A stretch of DNA of 64,000 bases from Pectobacterium aroidearum (GCF_015689195.1 NZ_CP065044.1:992001-1056000), one strand, 5' to 3'; shown: positions 53,117-63,536, counted from the first letter of the stretch. Translations and numbers: made by a program. Notes: generated from the sequence alone by a model not told the origin.

Positions 53117-54100
53117 CTAGGGTATGAGCAAACATGAGCCCTGCGTGCTGCGGCTTTCCAGCGCACGATGGGCCGCTTGCGCATCCGACAGCGCGAATTG
53201 CTGGTTCTTCGGCACATCTACCGTAATCGCTCCGCTGGCGATCAGTGAAAAGAGTTCATTGCTGGCCTGTTCCAGTTCAGCACGGTTCGTTACGTAACCA
53301 AATAAAGACGGGCGTGTGACGTACAGCGAGCCTTTCTGGTTCAGAATCCCCAGATTGACACCAGTAACCGGCCCAGATGCATTGCCGAAACTGACCATCA
53401 ATCCACGGCGGCGCAGGCTATCGAGCGAGGCTTCCCAGGTATCTTTCCCGACCGAGTCATACACGACGTTGACCTTCTGCCCATCGGTCAACTCCGCAAC
53501 ACGCTGCGCAATATTCTCGGTACGGTAATTGATGGTCGCCCAGGCACCCGCCTGTGTCGCGCGCTCCGCTTTCTCATCAGATCCTACCGTCCCAATCAGC
53601 TTCGCCCCCAGCGCTTTCGCCCACTGGCAGGCAATCAGCCCAACGCCACCCGCCGCGGCATGGAACAGGAAGACCTCATTTGGCTTGATTTCATATGTCT
53701 GACGCAGAAGGTAATAAACCGTCAGCCCTTTCAGGAAAGAAGCCGCCGCCTGCTCAAAGCTGATGGCGTCCGGCAGCAGCGCAACCTTCTCCGCCACCAC
53801 GTTATGCACATCGCTATACGCGCCCAGCCCGGACTGCGCATACACGACGCGATCGCCCACTTTCAGCACGCTAACCCCCGCGCCGACTTTGGTTACGACG
53901 CCCGCCGCTTCGGTTCCCAGCCCGGAGGGCAAATCAGGCACCGGATACAGGCCGCTACGAATATAGGTATCGATAAAATTAATGCCTATGGCGCGGTTCT
54001 CAACCTGAACCTCTCCCGCAGCGGGGTCAGCCGGTGTGAAATCCACATATTGCAGAACCTCTGGGCCACCATAAGCTCGGAACTGAACGCGTTTTGCCAT
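53117..54100 (-). CDS. qorA: NADPH:quinone oxidoreductase QorA
   Basis: A 327-residue zinc-free medium-chain dehydrogenase/reductase that reduces quinones with NADPH. N-terminal MAKRVQFRAYGGPEVLQYVD, the substrate region GINFIDTYIRSGLYP and the nucleotide motif AAAGGVGLIACQWAKALGA are typical. Divergent from dnaB, in the standard qorA/dnaB arrangement. Confidence 0.96.
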   Translation of the reverse strand: MAKRVQFRAYGGPEVLQYVDFTPADPAAGEVQVENRAIGINFIDTYIRSGLYPVPDLPSGLGTEAAGVVTKVGAGVSVLKVGDRVVYAQSGLGAYSDVHNVVAEKVALLPDAISFEQAAASFLKGLTVYYLLRQTYEIKPNEVFLFHAAAGGVGLIACQWAKALGAKLIGTVGSDEKAERATQAGAWATINYRTENIAQRVAELTDGQKVNVVYDSVGKDTWEASLDSLRRRGLMVSFGNASGPVTGVNLGILNQKGSLYVTRPSLFGYVTNRAELEQASNELFSLIASGAITVDVPKNQQFALSDAQAAHRALESRSTQGSCLLIP

Positions 54101-54228
54101 GTTATCTCCTTAATCGTGACAGGTTCATCGTTTCACCATTATAGGTATCCGATTGTGTTATTTCGGACGAGTGGCATATACAATGCCCCCTAATCCAATG
54201 GCAAATCAACCGGTAAAGAACCCGTTTC

Positions 54229-55635
54229 ATGGCAGAGAAAAGACCCACCAATAAATCGAATGAACCCCGTGACCGCCAGATGGAAGGTCTGAAACTTCCG
54301 CCACATTCGCTGGAAGCGGAGCAATCGGTATTGGGTGGCCTGATGCTCGACAATGAACGCTGGGATAATGTCGCCGAGCGTGTTGTCGCGAACGACTTCT
54401 ATAACCGCGCCCACCGCCTGATTTTCACCGAGATGCAGCGTCTGCTCGAAATGAGCAAACCGATCGACCTGATTACCCTGTCCGAATCGCTCGAACTGCA
54501 AGGCTCGCTGGAATCCGCGGGTGGCTTCGCCTATCTGGCTGAGCTCGCTAAAAACACGCCGAGCGCCGCCAATATCGGTGCCTATGCCGATATCGTGCGC
54601 GAGCGTGCCGTGGTGCGTGAAATGATCTCCGTCGCCAATGAGATCGCCGATGCGGGTTACGATCCACAAGGGCGTAGCAGTGAAGATCTGCTCGATCTCG
54701 CGGAATCCCGCGTCTTCCAAATCGCCGAAAACCGCGCCAGCAAAGATGAAGGCCCCAAAAGCATCGACCGAATTCTGGAAGATACTGTTTCTCGTATCGA
54801 ACAACTGTATCAGCGCCCACACGACGGCGTAACCGGTGTGTCTACCGGCTATCAGGATCTGGATAAAAAGACCGCAGGCTTGCAAAAATCTGACCTGATC
54901 ATCGTCGCGGCGCGTCCATCGATGGGTAAAACCACCTTCGCCATGAACCTGTGTGAAAACGCGGCGATGATGCAGGATAAACCGGTGCTAATCTTCAGTC
55001 TGGAGATGCCCGGCGAGCAGATTATGATGCGTATGCTCGCGTCGCTGTCTCGCGTGGATCAGACCCGCATTCGTACCGGTCAGTTGGACGATGAAGACTG
55101 GGCGCGTATTTCCAGCACCATGGGGATCCTGCTGGAAAAGCGCAACATGTACATTGATGATTCCTCCGGTCTGACGCCGACCGAAGTGCGATCCCGCGCC
55201 CGCCGTGTGTTCCGTGAACATGACGGCCTGAGCCTGATCATGATCGACTACCTGCAATTGATGCGCGTGCCGTCGCTGTCCGATAACCGTACGCTGGAAA
55301 TTGCCGAAATTTCCCGCTCACTCAAAGCGCTGGCAAAAGAATTGCAGGTTCCGGTCGTCGCTCTGTCGCAGCTTAACCGTAGTCTGGAACAGCGCGCCGA
55401 TAAGCGCCCGGTTAACTCGGATCTGCGTGAATCCGGCTCCATCGAGCAGGATGCCGACCTGATTATGTTTATCTATCGTGATGAGGTGTATCACGAAAAC
55501 AGCGATCTGAAAGGCATCGCTGAAATCATTTTGGGGAAACAGCGTAACGGCCCGATTGGTTCCGTTCGTTTGACCTTTAACGGGCAGTGGTCGCGCTTTG
55601 ATAACTATGCCGGCCCACAATATGACGATGAATAA
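54229..55635 (+). CDS. dnaB: Replicative DNA helicase DnaB
   Basis: A 468-residue hexameric 5'-3' helicase of the replisome. N-terminal primase-interacting domain begins with LKLPPHSLEAEQSVLGGLML; the RecA-like motor has Walker A ARPSMGKTTFA, Walker B region LIMIDYLQLM and the C-terminal LRESGSIEQDADLIMF. No intein. It is followed 41 bp later by alr. Confidence 0.98.
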   Translation: MAEKRPTNKSNEPRDRQMEGLKLPPHSLEAEQSVLGGLMLDNERWDNVAERVVANDFYNRAHRLIFTEMQRLLEMSKPIDLITLSESLELQGSLESAGGFAYLAELAKNTPSAANIGAYADIVRERAVVREMISVANEIADAGYDPQGRSSEDLLDLAESRVFQIAENRASKDEGPKSIDRILEDTVSRIEQLYQRPHDGVTGVSTGYQDLDKKTAGLQKSDLIIVAARPSMGKTTFAMNLCENAAMMQDKPVLIFSLEMPGEQIMMRMLASLSRVDQTRIRTGQLDDEDWARISSTMGILLEKRNMYIDDSSGLTPTEVRSRARRVFREHDGLSLIMIDYLQLMRVPSLSDNRTLEIAEISRSLKALAKELQVPVVALSQLNRSLEQRADKRPVNSDLRESGSIEQDADLIMFIYRDEVYHENSDLKGIAEIILGKQRNGPIGSVRLTFNGQWSRFDNYAGPQYDDE

Positions 55636-55676
55636 CGCAGCGCTCAGCAATGACAACACTGCACTAAGGAACAAGA

Positions 55677-56759
55677 ATGAAAACGGCAACTGCCGTCATT
55701 AACCGGCGTGCTTTGCGCCACAACCTGCAACGTATCCGCCAGCTCGCGCCTGACAGTCAGGTCGTTGCCATCGTGAAAGCCAACGCCTACGGCCACGGCA
55801 TGATCGAAGCTGCCCATACCTTTTGCGACGCTGACTGCTACGGCGTCGCACGGCTCTCCGAGGCGCTGGCGTTGCGCGCGGCGGGCATCACCAAGCCTAT
55901 CGTCCTGCTGGAGGGCTTTTTCTCCGCCGACGACCTCCCGCTTCTGGTAGAGCACCAGCTAGAAACCGCCATTCACAGCCCCGAACAGCTTGCCGCGCTG
56001 GAGCAGGCTACGCTGTCACAGCCGCTACGCGTGTGGATGAAGCTCGATACCGGTATGCACCGGCTTGGCGTTCTGCCGGAACACGCCGACGCGTTTTGGC
56101 AGCGTTTGACCGCATGTCGCAATGTGGTTCAGCCGGTCAATATCATGAGCCACTTTTCCCGCGCCGATGAGCCCGAGGCCGGAACTACCGAGCGCCAGTT
56201 GGCCTGCTTCGATGCCTTTACACAGGGTAAACCCGGCGCACAGTCCATCGCGGCTTCCGGCGGTGTTCTGCTGTGGCCGCAGTCGCACCGCGATCGCGTC
56301 CGCCCCGGTATCATTCTCTATGGCGTGTCGCCGTTGGATAACGAAGACGCCGCACATTTTGGCTTTCAGCCAGCAATGACCTTTACGTCTCACCTGATCG
56401 CCGTGCGTGAACACCACACGGGCGAAGCGGTCGGTTACGGCGGCACCTGGACCAGCCCGCGCAATACCCGTTTGGGCGTCGTGGCCGTCGGCTATGGCGA
56501 TGGCTATCCGCGCTGCGCACCAGCCGGCACGCCCGTGCTCATCAACGGGCGTGAGGTGCCACTTTCCGGCCGCGTGTCGATGGATATGATTACGGTGGAT
56601 TTAGGGCCGGATGCGCAGGATAAGGTTGGCGATGAAGTCATCCTGTGGGGACCGACGCTACCGGTTGAACGCATTGCCGCGCATACAGGCGCCAGCGCCT
56701 ACGAACTGATCACGCGCTTAACGCAGCGCACCGCGTTGGAATACGTCGACGGTGAGTAA
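55677..56759 (+). CDS. alr: Alanine racemase, biosynthetic
   Basis: A 360-residue PLP enzyme supplying D-alanine for peptidoglycan. The PLP lysine is K34 in [11 protein letters not shown]; the C-terminal domain holds the second catalytic tyrosine region GYGDGYPR and [11 protein letters not shown]. It sits directly after dnaB as in E. coli and overlaps the next gene by 8 bp. Confidence 0.97.
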   Translation: MKTATAVINRRALRHNLQRIRQLAPDSQVVAIVKANAYGHGMIEAAHTFCDADCYGVARLSEALALRAAGITKPIVLLEGFFSADDLPLLVEHQLETAIHSPEQLAALEQATLSQPLRVWMKLDTGMHRLGVLPEHADAFWQRLTACRNVVQPVNIMSHFSRADEPEAGTTERQLACFDAFTQGKPGAQSIAASGGVLLWPQSHRDRVRPGIILYGVSPLDNEDAAHFGFQPAMTFTSHLIAVREHHTGEAVGYGGTWTSPRNTRLGVVAVGYGDGYPRCAPAGTPVLINGREVPLSGRVSMDMITVDLGPDAQDKVGDEVILWGPTLPVERIAAHTGASAYELITRLTQRTALEYVDGE

Positions 56760-57390
56760 AAACGGACTAACGGGTTTTTATCGGCAAGCGCAAGGCTTGC
56801 CGACTTTCAGACGGGTTATCTACTATACGGCAAGCTGGCTTGCCGTAGCCGCGATCCTGACGCTGTTTGCCCTCATTAATTACTTTACCCTGAAACCGAC
56901 GGATGTCGGCGGCACGCTGTTTGGCGGCATGTTTAGCGCGATGTTCGATCTGATTTACTGGTCTTTCGCGGCGTCAGGATTCTGCTTTCTGGCACTCTTT
57001 CGACTCTCGGGCTGGCGTGTTGCCTGGATACTCGCAGGACTGCTGCAAATCGGCATCAGCGCCCTGTGGCGGATTCAATATTGGCAAGAGTATGAAAACG
57101 ACAATTTGATACTCTCCCCCATGCCCGGTGAACTGTATGTTTCCATGCTGGTAGGCGCAGGCATGGCCGCTATCGGCATCGTGAAATATCGACACGCGCG
57201 GCGCAACCAGATAGCACCACGCCCAACGTATACTAAAGCCGTCGCCGCATTGCTGCTCATCATGCTTTATCTGGCGCTTCCGCTACATCTCTATCAGCGT
57301 GAACCTCTCCCCTACTGCGCCTTTAGCCCCGACGGGCAGCAGCTCAGTATCTGTTTGGGAGACAATGACGAACGGATCATTGTGGAGTGA
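56752..57390 (+). CDS. Hypothetical inner-membrane protein
   Basis: 212 residues from a GTG within the last codons of alr. Five or so hydrophobic segments ([91 protein letters not shown]) and a short C-terminal domain with two cysteines. No family recognised. Overlap suggests translational coupling to alr. Confidence 0.78.
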   Translation: MSKNGLTGFYRQAQGLPTFRRVIYYTASWLAVAAILTLFALINYFTLKPTDVGGTLFGGMFSAMFDLIYWSFAASGFCFLALFRLSGWRVAWILAGLLQIGISALWRIQYWQEYENDNLILSPMPGELYVSMLVGAGMAAIGIVKYRHARRNQIAPRPTYTKAVAALLLIMLYLALPLHLYQREPLPYCAFSPDGQQLSICLGDNDERIIVE

Positions 57391-57448
57391 TGCTACCCGG
57401 GATTGTGATCACGCGATCCCGATAACCATCATTAAAAGAATAAACATC

Positions 57449-57476
57449 AGGCACTCCACGACTGGAAGTGCCTTTT
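57449..57476 (+). terminator. Terminator of the dnaB-alr run
   Basis: Stem AGGCACT(C)CCA-like arm pairing with TGGAAGTGCCT (one bulge), 4-nt loop, then TTTT. Lies between the convergent membrane-protein and aroP genes. Confidence 0.8.
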
Positions 57477-57483
57477 GACTTAA

Positions 57484-58869
57484 TTAATAGTCAGTTTTTA
57501 CTGCCAGCGCCGCCATCGCACTTTTCTTCTTTTTCACCATGTAGCTCACAGCCAACGCCAGAAGCCAGAACGGAATCAACAGCACCGAAATCTGAATACC
57601 CGGCGTCATCGCCATGATGACCAAAATCCCCGCCAGAAACAGCAGACAAATCACATTCGTCATCGGGTAACCGAGGCTTTTAAAGCGCGTTTCATGGCCT
57701 TCCTGCTTTTTCGCCGCTCGAAATTTCAGGTGAGTGATGCAAATCATCGCCCAGTTAATGACCAAGGCAGAGACCACGAGCGCCATCAGCAGCTCAAAGG
57801 CTCTACCCGGCATCAGGTAGTTGATCACGACACACAGCGCCGTCGCAAGTGCCGATACGCCGAGTGCCACCAACGGAATGCCGCGCTTATTGACATTCAG
57901 CAACGCACGCGGGGCGTTCCCCTGTTTCGCCAACCCGAATAGCATGCGACTGTTACAGTACACACAGCTGTTATAAACCGACAAAGCGGCAGACAGCACC
58001 ACCAGATTCAAAACAGTAGCCACAACGTTGCTATCCAGCGCATGAAAAATCATGACGAACGGGCTACCGCCTTCCACAACTTTCCCCCACGGGTACAGCG
58101 ACAGCAGCACAGCAAGCGCGCCAACGTAAAACAGCAGAATGCGATAAATAACCTGATTCGTCGCGCGTGGGATGCTGTTTTGCGGATCGTCAGCTTCAGC
58201 CGCAGTGATCCCTACCAGTTCCAGTCCACCGAAGGAGAACATGACCACCGCCATCGCCATGACCATACCGCTGATGCCGTTCGGGAAGAAACCACCGTGC
58301 TGCCATAGATTTGCGACGCTAGCGTCAGGGCCACCCGCCCCACTGAACAACAGATAGCAGCCAAATACAATCATCCCCATGATGGCCGCAACCTTAATGA
58401 TCGAAAACCAAAATTCCATTTCACCGTACACTTTAACGCTCGTCAGATTGATGGCGTTAATCAGTACAAAGAATGCCCCCGCAGAGACCCAGGTAGGCAC
58501 ATCCGGCCACCAGTACTGAATATATATCCCGACCGCCGTTAACTCGGCCATACTGACCAGAACGTACAACACCCAGTAATTCCAACCGGACATAAACCCG
58601 GCGAACTCTCCCCAATATTTATACGCAAAGTGGCTGAACGAGCCAGCAACGGGCTCTTCCACCACCATTTCACCCAACTGGCGCATAATAAAGAATGCGA
58701 TAACGCCCGCAATCGCATAGCCAAGCAGCACCGATGGCCCCGCCATTTTGATGGTCTGCGCGATGCCTAAAAACAGCCCGGTACCTACCGCGCCTCCCAG
58801 TGCGATCAGTTGAATATGGCGATTTTTCAATCCTCTTTTCAACTGCCCTTCTTCTTGTTGTGTCTCCAT
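57484..58869 (-). CDS. aroP: Aromatic amino acid permease AroP
   Basis: A 461-residue APC-family permease with 12 helices that imports Phe, Tyr and Trp with protons. Start at ATG 58869 (METQQEEGQLKRGLKNRHIQ) matches E. coli AroP and has GGGGGA upstream; longer starts lie in the untranslated region. Signature ALGGAVGTGLFLG and the block SFSHFAYKYWGEFAGF are conserved. PheP is a close alternative but the sequence follows AroP more. Divergent from an Lrp-type regulator, and near tyrB. Confidence 0.91.
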   Translation of the reverse strand: METQQEEGQLKRGLKNRHIQLIALGGAVGTGLFLGIAQTIKMAGPSVLLGYAIAGVIAFFIMRQLGEMVVEEPVAGSFSHFAYKYWGEFAGFMSGWNYWVLYVLVSMAELTAVGIYIQYWWPDVPTWVSAGAFFVLINAINLTSVKVYGEMEFWFSIIKVAAIMGMIVFGCYLLFSGAGGPDASVANLWQHGGFFPNGISGMVMAMAVVMFSFGGLELVGITAAEADDPQNSIPRATNQVIYRILLFYVGALAVLLSLYPWGKVVEGGSPFVMIFHALDSNVVATVLNLVVLSAALSVYNSCVYCNSRMLFGLAKQGNAPRALLNVNKRGIPLVALGVSALATALCVVINYLMPGRAFELLMALVVSALVINWAMICITHLKFRAAKKQEGHETRFKSLGYPMTNVICLLFLAGILVIMAMTPGIQISVLLIPFWLLALAVSYMVKKKKSAMAALAVKTDY

Positions 58870-59228
58870 TTTTCCCCCGTCAGCAATAAAATTCGAATCG
58901 GGAGGATGTAGCAACTATCAGGCCAGATAACCCCTCAGCCCTGCCATCATGATCATCATTCACATAACGCAATGAAAAGTTAGAAAATTTATTTCCACTC
59001 CAATTTCACACATCACGCATAAATTCAGAAAATACGAACATTAAACGCGCGTTAATGACCAATAATGCACACAGTTGCATCGTATTTTGCCCTGAGATGC
59101 ATGAATTGAACCATCATAGTGCAAGCTGCGATTGAGCGGCCGTGTAGCGATAAAAAACTCATAGGCAACACAGCCTAAAAAGCTGGTAGTCTGTTTGACT
59201 CACTATCTGACACGGTTTAGGGAACGCG

Positions 59229-59708
59229 ATGTACAACATTGATGATTTCGATCTGAAAATCCTGACGCTGCTACAGACCAATGGCCGCCTGACCAATCAG
59301 GAATTGAGCGAACTGGTTGGGCTTTCCGCCTCGCAATGCTCTCGTCGCCGAATCGCACTGGAACAGGCACAACTGATCCTCGGTTATCATGCCCGCCTGT
59401 CGCCGAATGCCGTTGGATTGGAATGTCTGGGGTTAATTGAAGTACGGTTGATCAACCACACCAGCGAATACGTTGAACGCTTTCACCAGATGCTGGGGGA
59501 AGTGGATGCGATTATTGACGCCTATAAAACCACGGGTGATGCCGATTATCTGTTAAAAGTCGCCGTCGCGGATCTGCCCGGACTCAGCACGCTGATTAGC
59601 CAGATTCTGTCGCAGAATAAGAGCATCGCGCATCTGAAAACCTCGGTGGTATTAAACCGCCTTAAAGAGAACGGTTTGATCACGCCAGAACTGCCTGCGT
59701 TGCCCTGA
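59229..59708 (+). CDS. Lrp/AsnC-family regulator
   Basis: 159 residues. N-terminal HTH (LTNQELSELVGLSASQCSRR) and a C-terminal RAM (ACT-like) domain ending in LKTSVVLNRLKENG. Such proteins sense amino acids. It lies between divergent aroP and the yitT-tyrB pair; three copies of TCACGCA occur in the flanking non-coding DNA (59012, 59751, 59813), which may be its sites. The likely effector is an aromatic amino acid, by location only. Confidence 0.9.
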   Translation: MYNIDDFDLKILTLLQTNGRLTNQELSELVGLSASQCSRRRIALEQAQLILGYHARLSPNAVGLECLGLIEVRLINHTSEYVERFHQMLGEVDAIIDAYKTTGDADYLLKVAVADLPGLSTLISQILSQNKSIAHLKTSVVLNRLKENGLITPELPALP

Positions 59709-59959
59709 TTTGGGGCAATCGCGTCTATTTGGTGCAAAAAAACGAGAAACTCACGCAACAAATCACGATTTTTCGCACAAGATAACCAAATAAATGATCA
59801 TTTACGCACAAATCACGCATTATTTTCATTTATATAATTCAATACGTTACTCTTATTACCGTAGGTATTTCACATAAACCAGCCGCTAACCGGCATCATC
59901 TGGTGTGATTCTTGCTTTGGTAAGCACATATTTTTACGACAGTCTATTGAGTGCTCACC
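59709..59959. promoter_or_regulatory. Intergenic region with repeated ATCACG(CA) motifs
   Basis: 251 bp, AT-rich. CTCACGCA at 59750, AATCACGATTT at 59761 and AATCACGCATTATTTTC at 59811 recur; the last resembles CATCACGCATAAATTC at 59011 upstream of aroP. Candidate regulator sites. Confidence 0.4.
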
Positions 59960-60574
59960 ATGGATAACGTTATTCCCACACAAAAAATATCACACACGCT
60001 GCTGGAAGACGTTTTGGCAATAGTGACCGGCACACTGATGGTGTCATTTGGCGTCATCCTGCTACGTCAGGCTGGCGCACTCACCGGCGGCACCGCAGGC
60101 ATAGCTTTCCTTATCCACTATCTGACAAACGTTTCCTTTGGCGTCGCGTTTTTCCTGCTGAACCTGCCCTTCTACTATCTGGCCGTACGCCGTATGGGAT
60201 GGGAATTCACGGTGAAAACGTTCTGCGCCGTCGGACTCGTGTCCCTGTTTTCCGATCTACATCCACTGTTCATTCATTTCGATCAGCTCAACCCGTTCTA
60301 CGCCACGCTGTTCGGCAGTATCATCACCGGAATAGGTTTCATTGTCCTGTTCCGTCATAAGGCTAGCCTCGGCGGCGTGAATATTCTGGCGCTGTACCTT
60401 CAGGACAAATACGGCCTGCGGGCGGGAAAACTCCAGATGGGCGTTGACGTTGTGATTGTGCTGACTTCCCTGTTCGTGGTAAGCATACCTATGTTGATTG
60501 CTTCGATTCTGGGGGCAACCGTTCTGAACCTGATTATCGCGATGAATCATCGCCCTGGCCGTTATGCGGCCTGA
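59960..60574 (+). CDS. YitT-family membrane protein
   Basis: 204 residues from the ATG at 59960; a GTG three codons earlier is possible and the ribosome binding site is weak. Five or six helices: GTLMVSFGVILLRQAGALTG and GTAGIAFLIHYLT start the YitT_membrane domain. Function unknown in the family; a transport role is supposed. 64 bp before tyrB on the same strand, so the pair may be cotranscribed. Confidence 0.85.
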   Translation: MDNVIPTQKISHTLLEDVLAIVTGTLMVSFGVILLRQAGALTGGTAGIAFLIHYLTNVSFGVAFFLLNLPFYYLAVRRMGWEFTVKTFCAVGLVSLFSDLHPLFIHFDQLNPFYATLFGSIITGIGFIVLFRHKASLGGVNILALYLQDKYGLRAGKLQMGVDVVIVLTSLFVVSIPMLIASILGATVLNLIIAMNHRPGRYAA

Positions 60575-60638
60575 TTGCCCCCCACCATCGTCGGGGTTGC
60601 GGTACCCATAAAAATGACACACTCAGGAGAGCTACACT

Positions 60639-61832
60639 GTGTTTCAAAACGTTGATACCTATGCCGGAGATCCTATCCTGTCTCTGATGGAAAAATTCAA
60701 ACAGGATCCAAGAGCGGATAAGATCAATTTGAGTATCGGGCTCTACTACAACGAGCAGAATATTATCCCGCAGTTGCGATCTGTGAGTGCGGCAGAAAGC
60801 AGCCTGAAACAGCCGGCTCAGAGCGCGAGTTCTTATCTGCCGATGGAAGGGTTACAGCCTTACCGTACCGCGATCCAGCAATTGCTGTTTGGTGCAAACC
60901 ATACGGCGCTGGAAGCCGATCGCATCGCCACCATTCAGACGCTGGGCGGTTCCGGTGCGCTGAAAGTCGGTGCGGATTTCCTGAAACGTTACTTCCCGAA
61001 TTCAGAAGTGTGGGTCAGCGATCCAACATGGGAAAACCATATTGCGATCTTTGAGGGCGCGGGCTTTAACGTTCACACCTATCCGTATTTCGATGGCGAC
61101 AGCCTGGGCGTGAAATTTGATGCCATGCTGGCCACGCTGCAAACGCTGCCGGCGCGCAGCATCGTACTGCTGCACCCATGCTGCCACAACCCGACCGGTT
61201 CTGACCTCAGCACCGAACAGTGGGATCGCATCATTGAGGTCATCATTCAGCGCGAGCTGATTCCGTTTATGGACATCGCCTATCAGGGTTTTGGCCTCGG
61301 GATCGATCAGGATGCCTATGCGATTCGCGCCGTTGCCAGCGCGGGCGTTCCGGCACTCATCGCCAACTCGTTCTCCAAGATTTTCTCACTGTATAGCGAG
61401 CGCGTCGGCGGCCTTTCCGTGGTGTGTGACGATGCCGACAGCGCACAGCGCGTGCTGGGTCAGTTAAAAGCGACCGTCCGCCGCAACTACTCTTCCCCAC
61501 CGAATTTCGGCGCACAGGTGGTCTCTAAAGTCCTGAATGACGCGCAGTTGAATGCTGACTGGAAAGCGGAAGTCGAAGAGATGCGCACCCGCATTCTGAG
61601 CATGCGTCAGGAACTGGTGTCGGCACTGAAAAACGCGCTGCCGAACCGTAACTTCGATTACCTGCTCACCCAGCGTGGCATGTTCAGCTACACCGGTTTC
61701 AGCCCGGAACAGGTTGATCGTCTGCGTGAAGAATTCGGCGTCTACCTGATCGCCAGCGGCCGTATGTGTATAGCGGGGCTGAACCACAGCAACGTCCAGC
61801 GCGTCGCTGCGGCTTTCGCCGCGATTCAGTAA
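60639..61832 (+). CDS. tyrB: Aromatic amino acid aminotransferase TyrB
   Basis: A 397-residue class I aminotransferase that makes Tyr and Phe (and can make Leu and Asp) from keto acids. It starts at GTG 60639 with AGGAGA nine bases upstream. PLP lysine in [25 protein letters not shown] and the terminal GRMCIAGLN arginine region are complete. No TyrR box (TGTAAA-N6-TTTACA) is evident upstream. Confidence 0.96.
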   Translation: MFQNVDTYAGDPILSLMEKFKQDPRADKINLSIGLYYNEQNIIPQLRSVSAAESSLKQPAQSASSYLPMEGLQPYRTAIQQLLFGANHTALEADRIATIQTLGGSGALKVGADFLKRYFPNSEVWVSDPTWENHIAIFEGAGFNVHTYPYFDGDSLGVKFDAMLATLQTLPARSIVLLHPCCHNPTGSDLSTEQWDRIIEVIIQRELIPFMDIAYQGFGLGIDQDAYAIRAVASAGVPALIANSFSKIFSLYSERVGGLSVVCDDADSAQRVLGQLKATVRRNYSSPPNFGAQVVSKVLNDAQLNADWKAEVEEMRTRILSMRQELVSALKNALPNRNFDYLLTQRGMFSYTGFSPEQVDRLREEFGVYLIASGRMCIAGLNHSNVQRVAAAFAAIQ

Positions 61833-61915
61833 ATCGTAAAATAATAAAGCCACTGGCTTAACCGGCTCACCGTTGTGAACTCGCTTAACTCAGTGGCTTG
61901 TGTGATAAAAATTTC

Positions 61916-62413
61916 ATGACCCAACTACGCTACCTGAACGGTTACCCTCCGGCGATTGTTGCCCAAGTACAAACGCTCCTCGATCAAGGCAAACTCGGCC
62001 CCTGGCTGGAAAAAAGATACCCTGACCGCCATCAGATTCAGAGTGACAAGTCGCTCTATCAGTTCGTCGCCGAGCTGAAACAGCGCTACCTGAAAAATGC
62101 CCCGGCAATATCAAAGGTGCTTTACGACAATAAACAGAACCCGATAAAAGGGACGCTAGGCACCAATACGTTTGTGGCGCGTGTGCAAGGTGGAAAATTA
62201 AAATCCAACAACGAAATCAGAATAGCGACGCTATTTCGTGACGGGCCAGAAGATTTCCTGCGGATGATCGTGGTACACGAACTCGCCCACCTCAAAGAAA
62301 AAGATCACAACAAGGCCTTCTATCAACTCTGCTGCCATATGGATCCTGACTACCATCAGTTGGAATTTGATATGCGCATCTGGCTAAACTGGCGAGAAAT
62401 AAATTCAGGTTAG
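61916..62413 (+). CDS. ygjP: YgjP-like zinc metallopeptidase (DUF45)
   Basis: 165 residues. The zinc site HELAHLKEKDHNKAFY (HExxH plus a downstream His) lies at about 122-137, preceded by RIATLFRDGPEDFLRMIVV, as in E. coli YgjP. YgjP was reported as a phosphatase/pyrophosphatase or protease relative; role unsettled. The ATG at 61916 gives the family N-terminus TQLRYLNGYP; ribosome binding site poor. An inverted repeat AAGCCACTG/CAGTGGCTT (61847-61899) lies just upstream. Confidence 0.88.
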   Translation: MTQLRYLNGYPPAIVAQVQTLLDQGKLGPWLEKRYPDRHQIQSDKSLYQFVAELKQRYLKNAPAISKVLYDNKQNPIKGTLGTNTFVARVQGGKLKSNNEIRIATLFRDGPEDFLRMIVVHELAHLKEKDHNKAFYQLCCHMDPDYHQLEFDMRIWLNWREINSG

Positions 62414-62537
62414 GATCTATATTCCCTGCAAAAGGAAAGGCGGATTCGTCAGAAAAACAGAGTAAATCTGATTTTATTTTAATACGTTGATTTTTATTAT
62501 TTCATATCGCGTAAAAATAACGCTGAGGTGAACGAAA

Positions 62538-62705
62538 CCGCCGGGTGAGCGGCAGGACGCCGCGAAAGTCAGCGCCGCGTCGGGAACGCGTCGCTGTCGG
62601 CCCGACAGCGGAGTCGATCGCCGAAGGCACCGCTAAGCGGCGTTATTTCCCGCGAGAAGCCAAGGGCCACGGGGTGATGGCGATTGAACACCCCGTGTCG
62701 GGCGC
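62538..62705. repeat. Dispersed palindromic repeat, copy B (intact)
   Basis: 168 bp of GC-rich nested dyads: CGCCGGGTGAGCGGC, GACGCCGCG / CGCGTC, CTGTCGG-CCCGACAG, CGCCGAAGG...GCTAAGCGGCG, and CACGGGG / CCCCGTG before TCGGGCGC. Shares long blocks with copy A at 19861-21258. Possibly an RNA-forming or REP/BIME-like element. It abuts the truncated hcp. Confidence 0.8.
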
Positions 62706-62773
62706 ATACGACTCACGTTGCAAATAATCGCATTCGTCAACGCGCACGAAACTCTCTCTTTGCGGGCATAAAT

Positions 62774-63031
62774 CACTATCTCGCTGATCTATATGTTGAT
62801 GTCACCTTTTATTTTTATCGCGTCAATTCCGCTGGGCAGTTAGAGCTTTATTACGAAGTGACCTTAACCGATGCGAGCATTGTCGACGTCACCTGTGTCT
62901 ATCCACACGTCATCGATAACAACGACATCATGCCGTATGAAAAAGTCCAGCTGAAATATAAAACCATAGCATGGAACCACAAAATCGCAGGAACATCGGG
63001 TTACAGCATTTGGGAGGAAATGAGCCTCTAA
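62774..63031 (+). pseudogene. Truncated hcp (type VI secretion tube protein), C-terminal part
   Basis: About 85 codons similar to the C-terminal half of Hcp: VDVTFYFYRVNSAGQLELYY, VTLTDASIVDVTCVYPH, then YEKVQLKYKTIAWNHKIAGT and SGYSIWEEM. The N-terminal half of a normal Hcp (about 160-170 residues) is missing and the upstream sequence runs into the palindromic repeat. The open frame reaches 62684 upstream but that part is repeat sequence. Whether any product is made is doubtful. Confidence 0.8.
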
Positions 63032-63086
63032 TATTTATGACCTTTGATAACAGGCACATCTTATTAGTTGTGCTTGTTATTCACCA

Positions 63087-63488
63087 TTAATCACAAAGAG
63101 AGATATTTTTCACATACTTATTGGGGTCCATCCAGGAGTGTTTAGGGCAGATTTCATAGCCTTGATCTCTAAAATTCAAAGATATATACATAGATGCAAC
63201 AAAGCTAACCACCACACCAATAAAAAACAAATAACCACACACACTTGCTAATATGCCATGCATTCCTATAGGTTTGTTTTTTACTGCCATGCAAAACCCT
63301 AAATACGAAAAGTAAAATAATATTGGCGCACCAAAAATAAGGATGCCTACCTTCCATGAAAAGATAATGACATCATTTAGCCTAAATAGATTCCAATAAC
63401 CGTTAAAAGAAAACCATATTCCCCAGCATGTAAGAATAAAAATCAACACTGAGAACACGAAAAATAACGGCCTATTTATTTCAAACAC
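63087..63488 (-). CDS. Small membrane protein, immunity-like (tandem copy 2)
   Basis: 133 residues from a GTG at 63488 with GGAGG seven bases upstream, the same arrangement as its paralogue at 63537. Three or four hydrophobic helices (PLFFVFSVLIFILTCWGIW, VGILIFGAPILFYFSYLGF, GYLFFIGVVVSFVASMYIS) and a C-terminal CPKHSWMDPNKYVKNISLC. It recalls DUF1240-type proteins of enteric accessory islets, which I tentatively link to bacteriocin or T6SS immunity. Location next to a truncated hcp fits. Confidence 0.72.
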   Translation of the reverse strand: MFEINRPLFFVFSVLIFILTCWGIWFSFNGYWNLFRLNDVIIFSWKVGILIFGAPILFYFSYLGFCMAVKNKPIGMHGILASVCGYLFFIGVVVSFVASMYISLNFRDQGYEICPKHSWMDPNKYVKNISLCD

Positions 63489-63536
63489 GAACAACCCTCC
63501 ACAAGCATGAAAAATAAAAACCTATCAGATCATTGT

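Noticed and set aside
61847-61899. Inverted repeat AAGCCACTG / CAGTGGCTT as tyrB terminator
   Set aside because: Loop of 35 nt and no T-run directly after; too weak to call as a terminator, though a structured end is possible.
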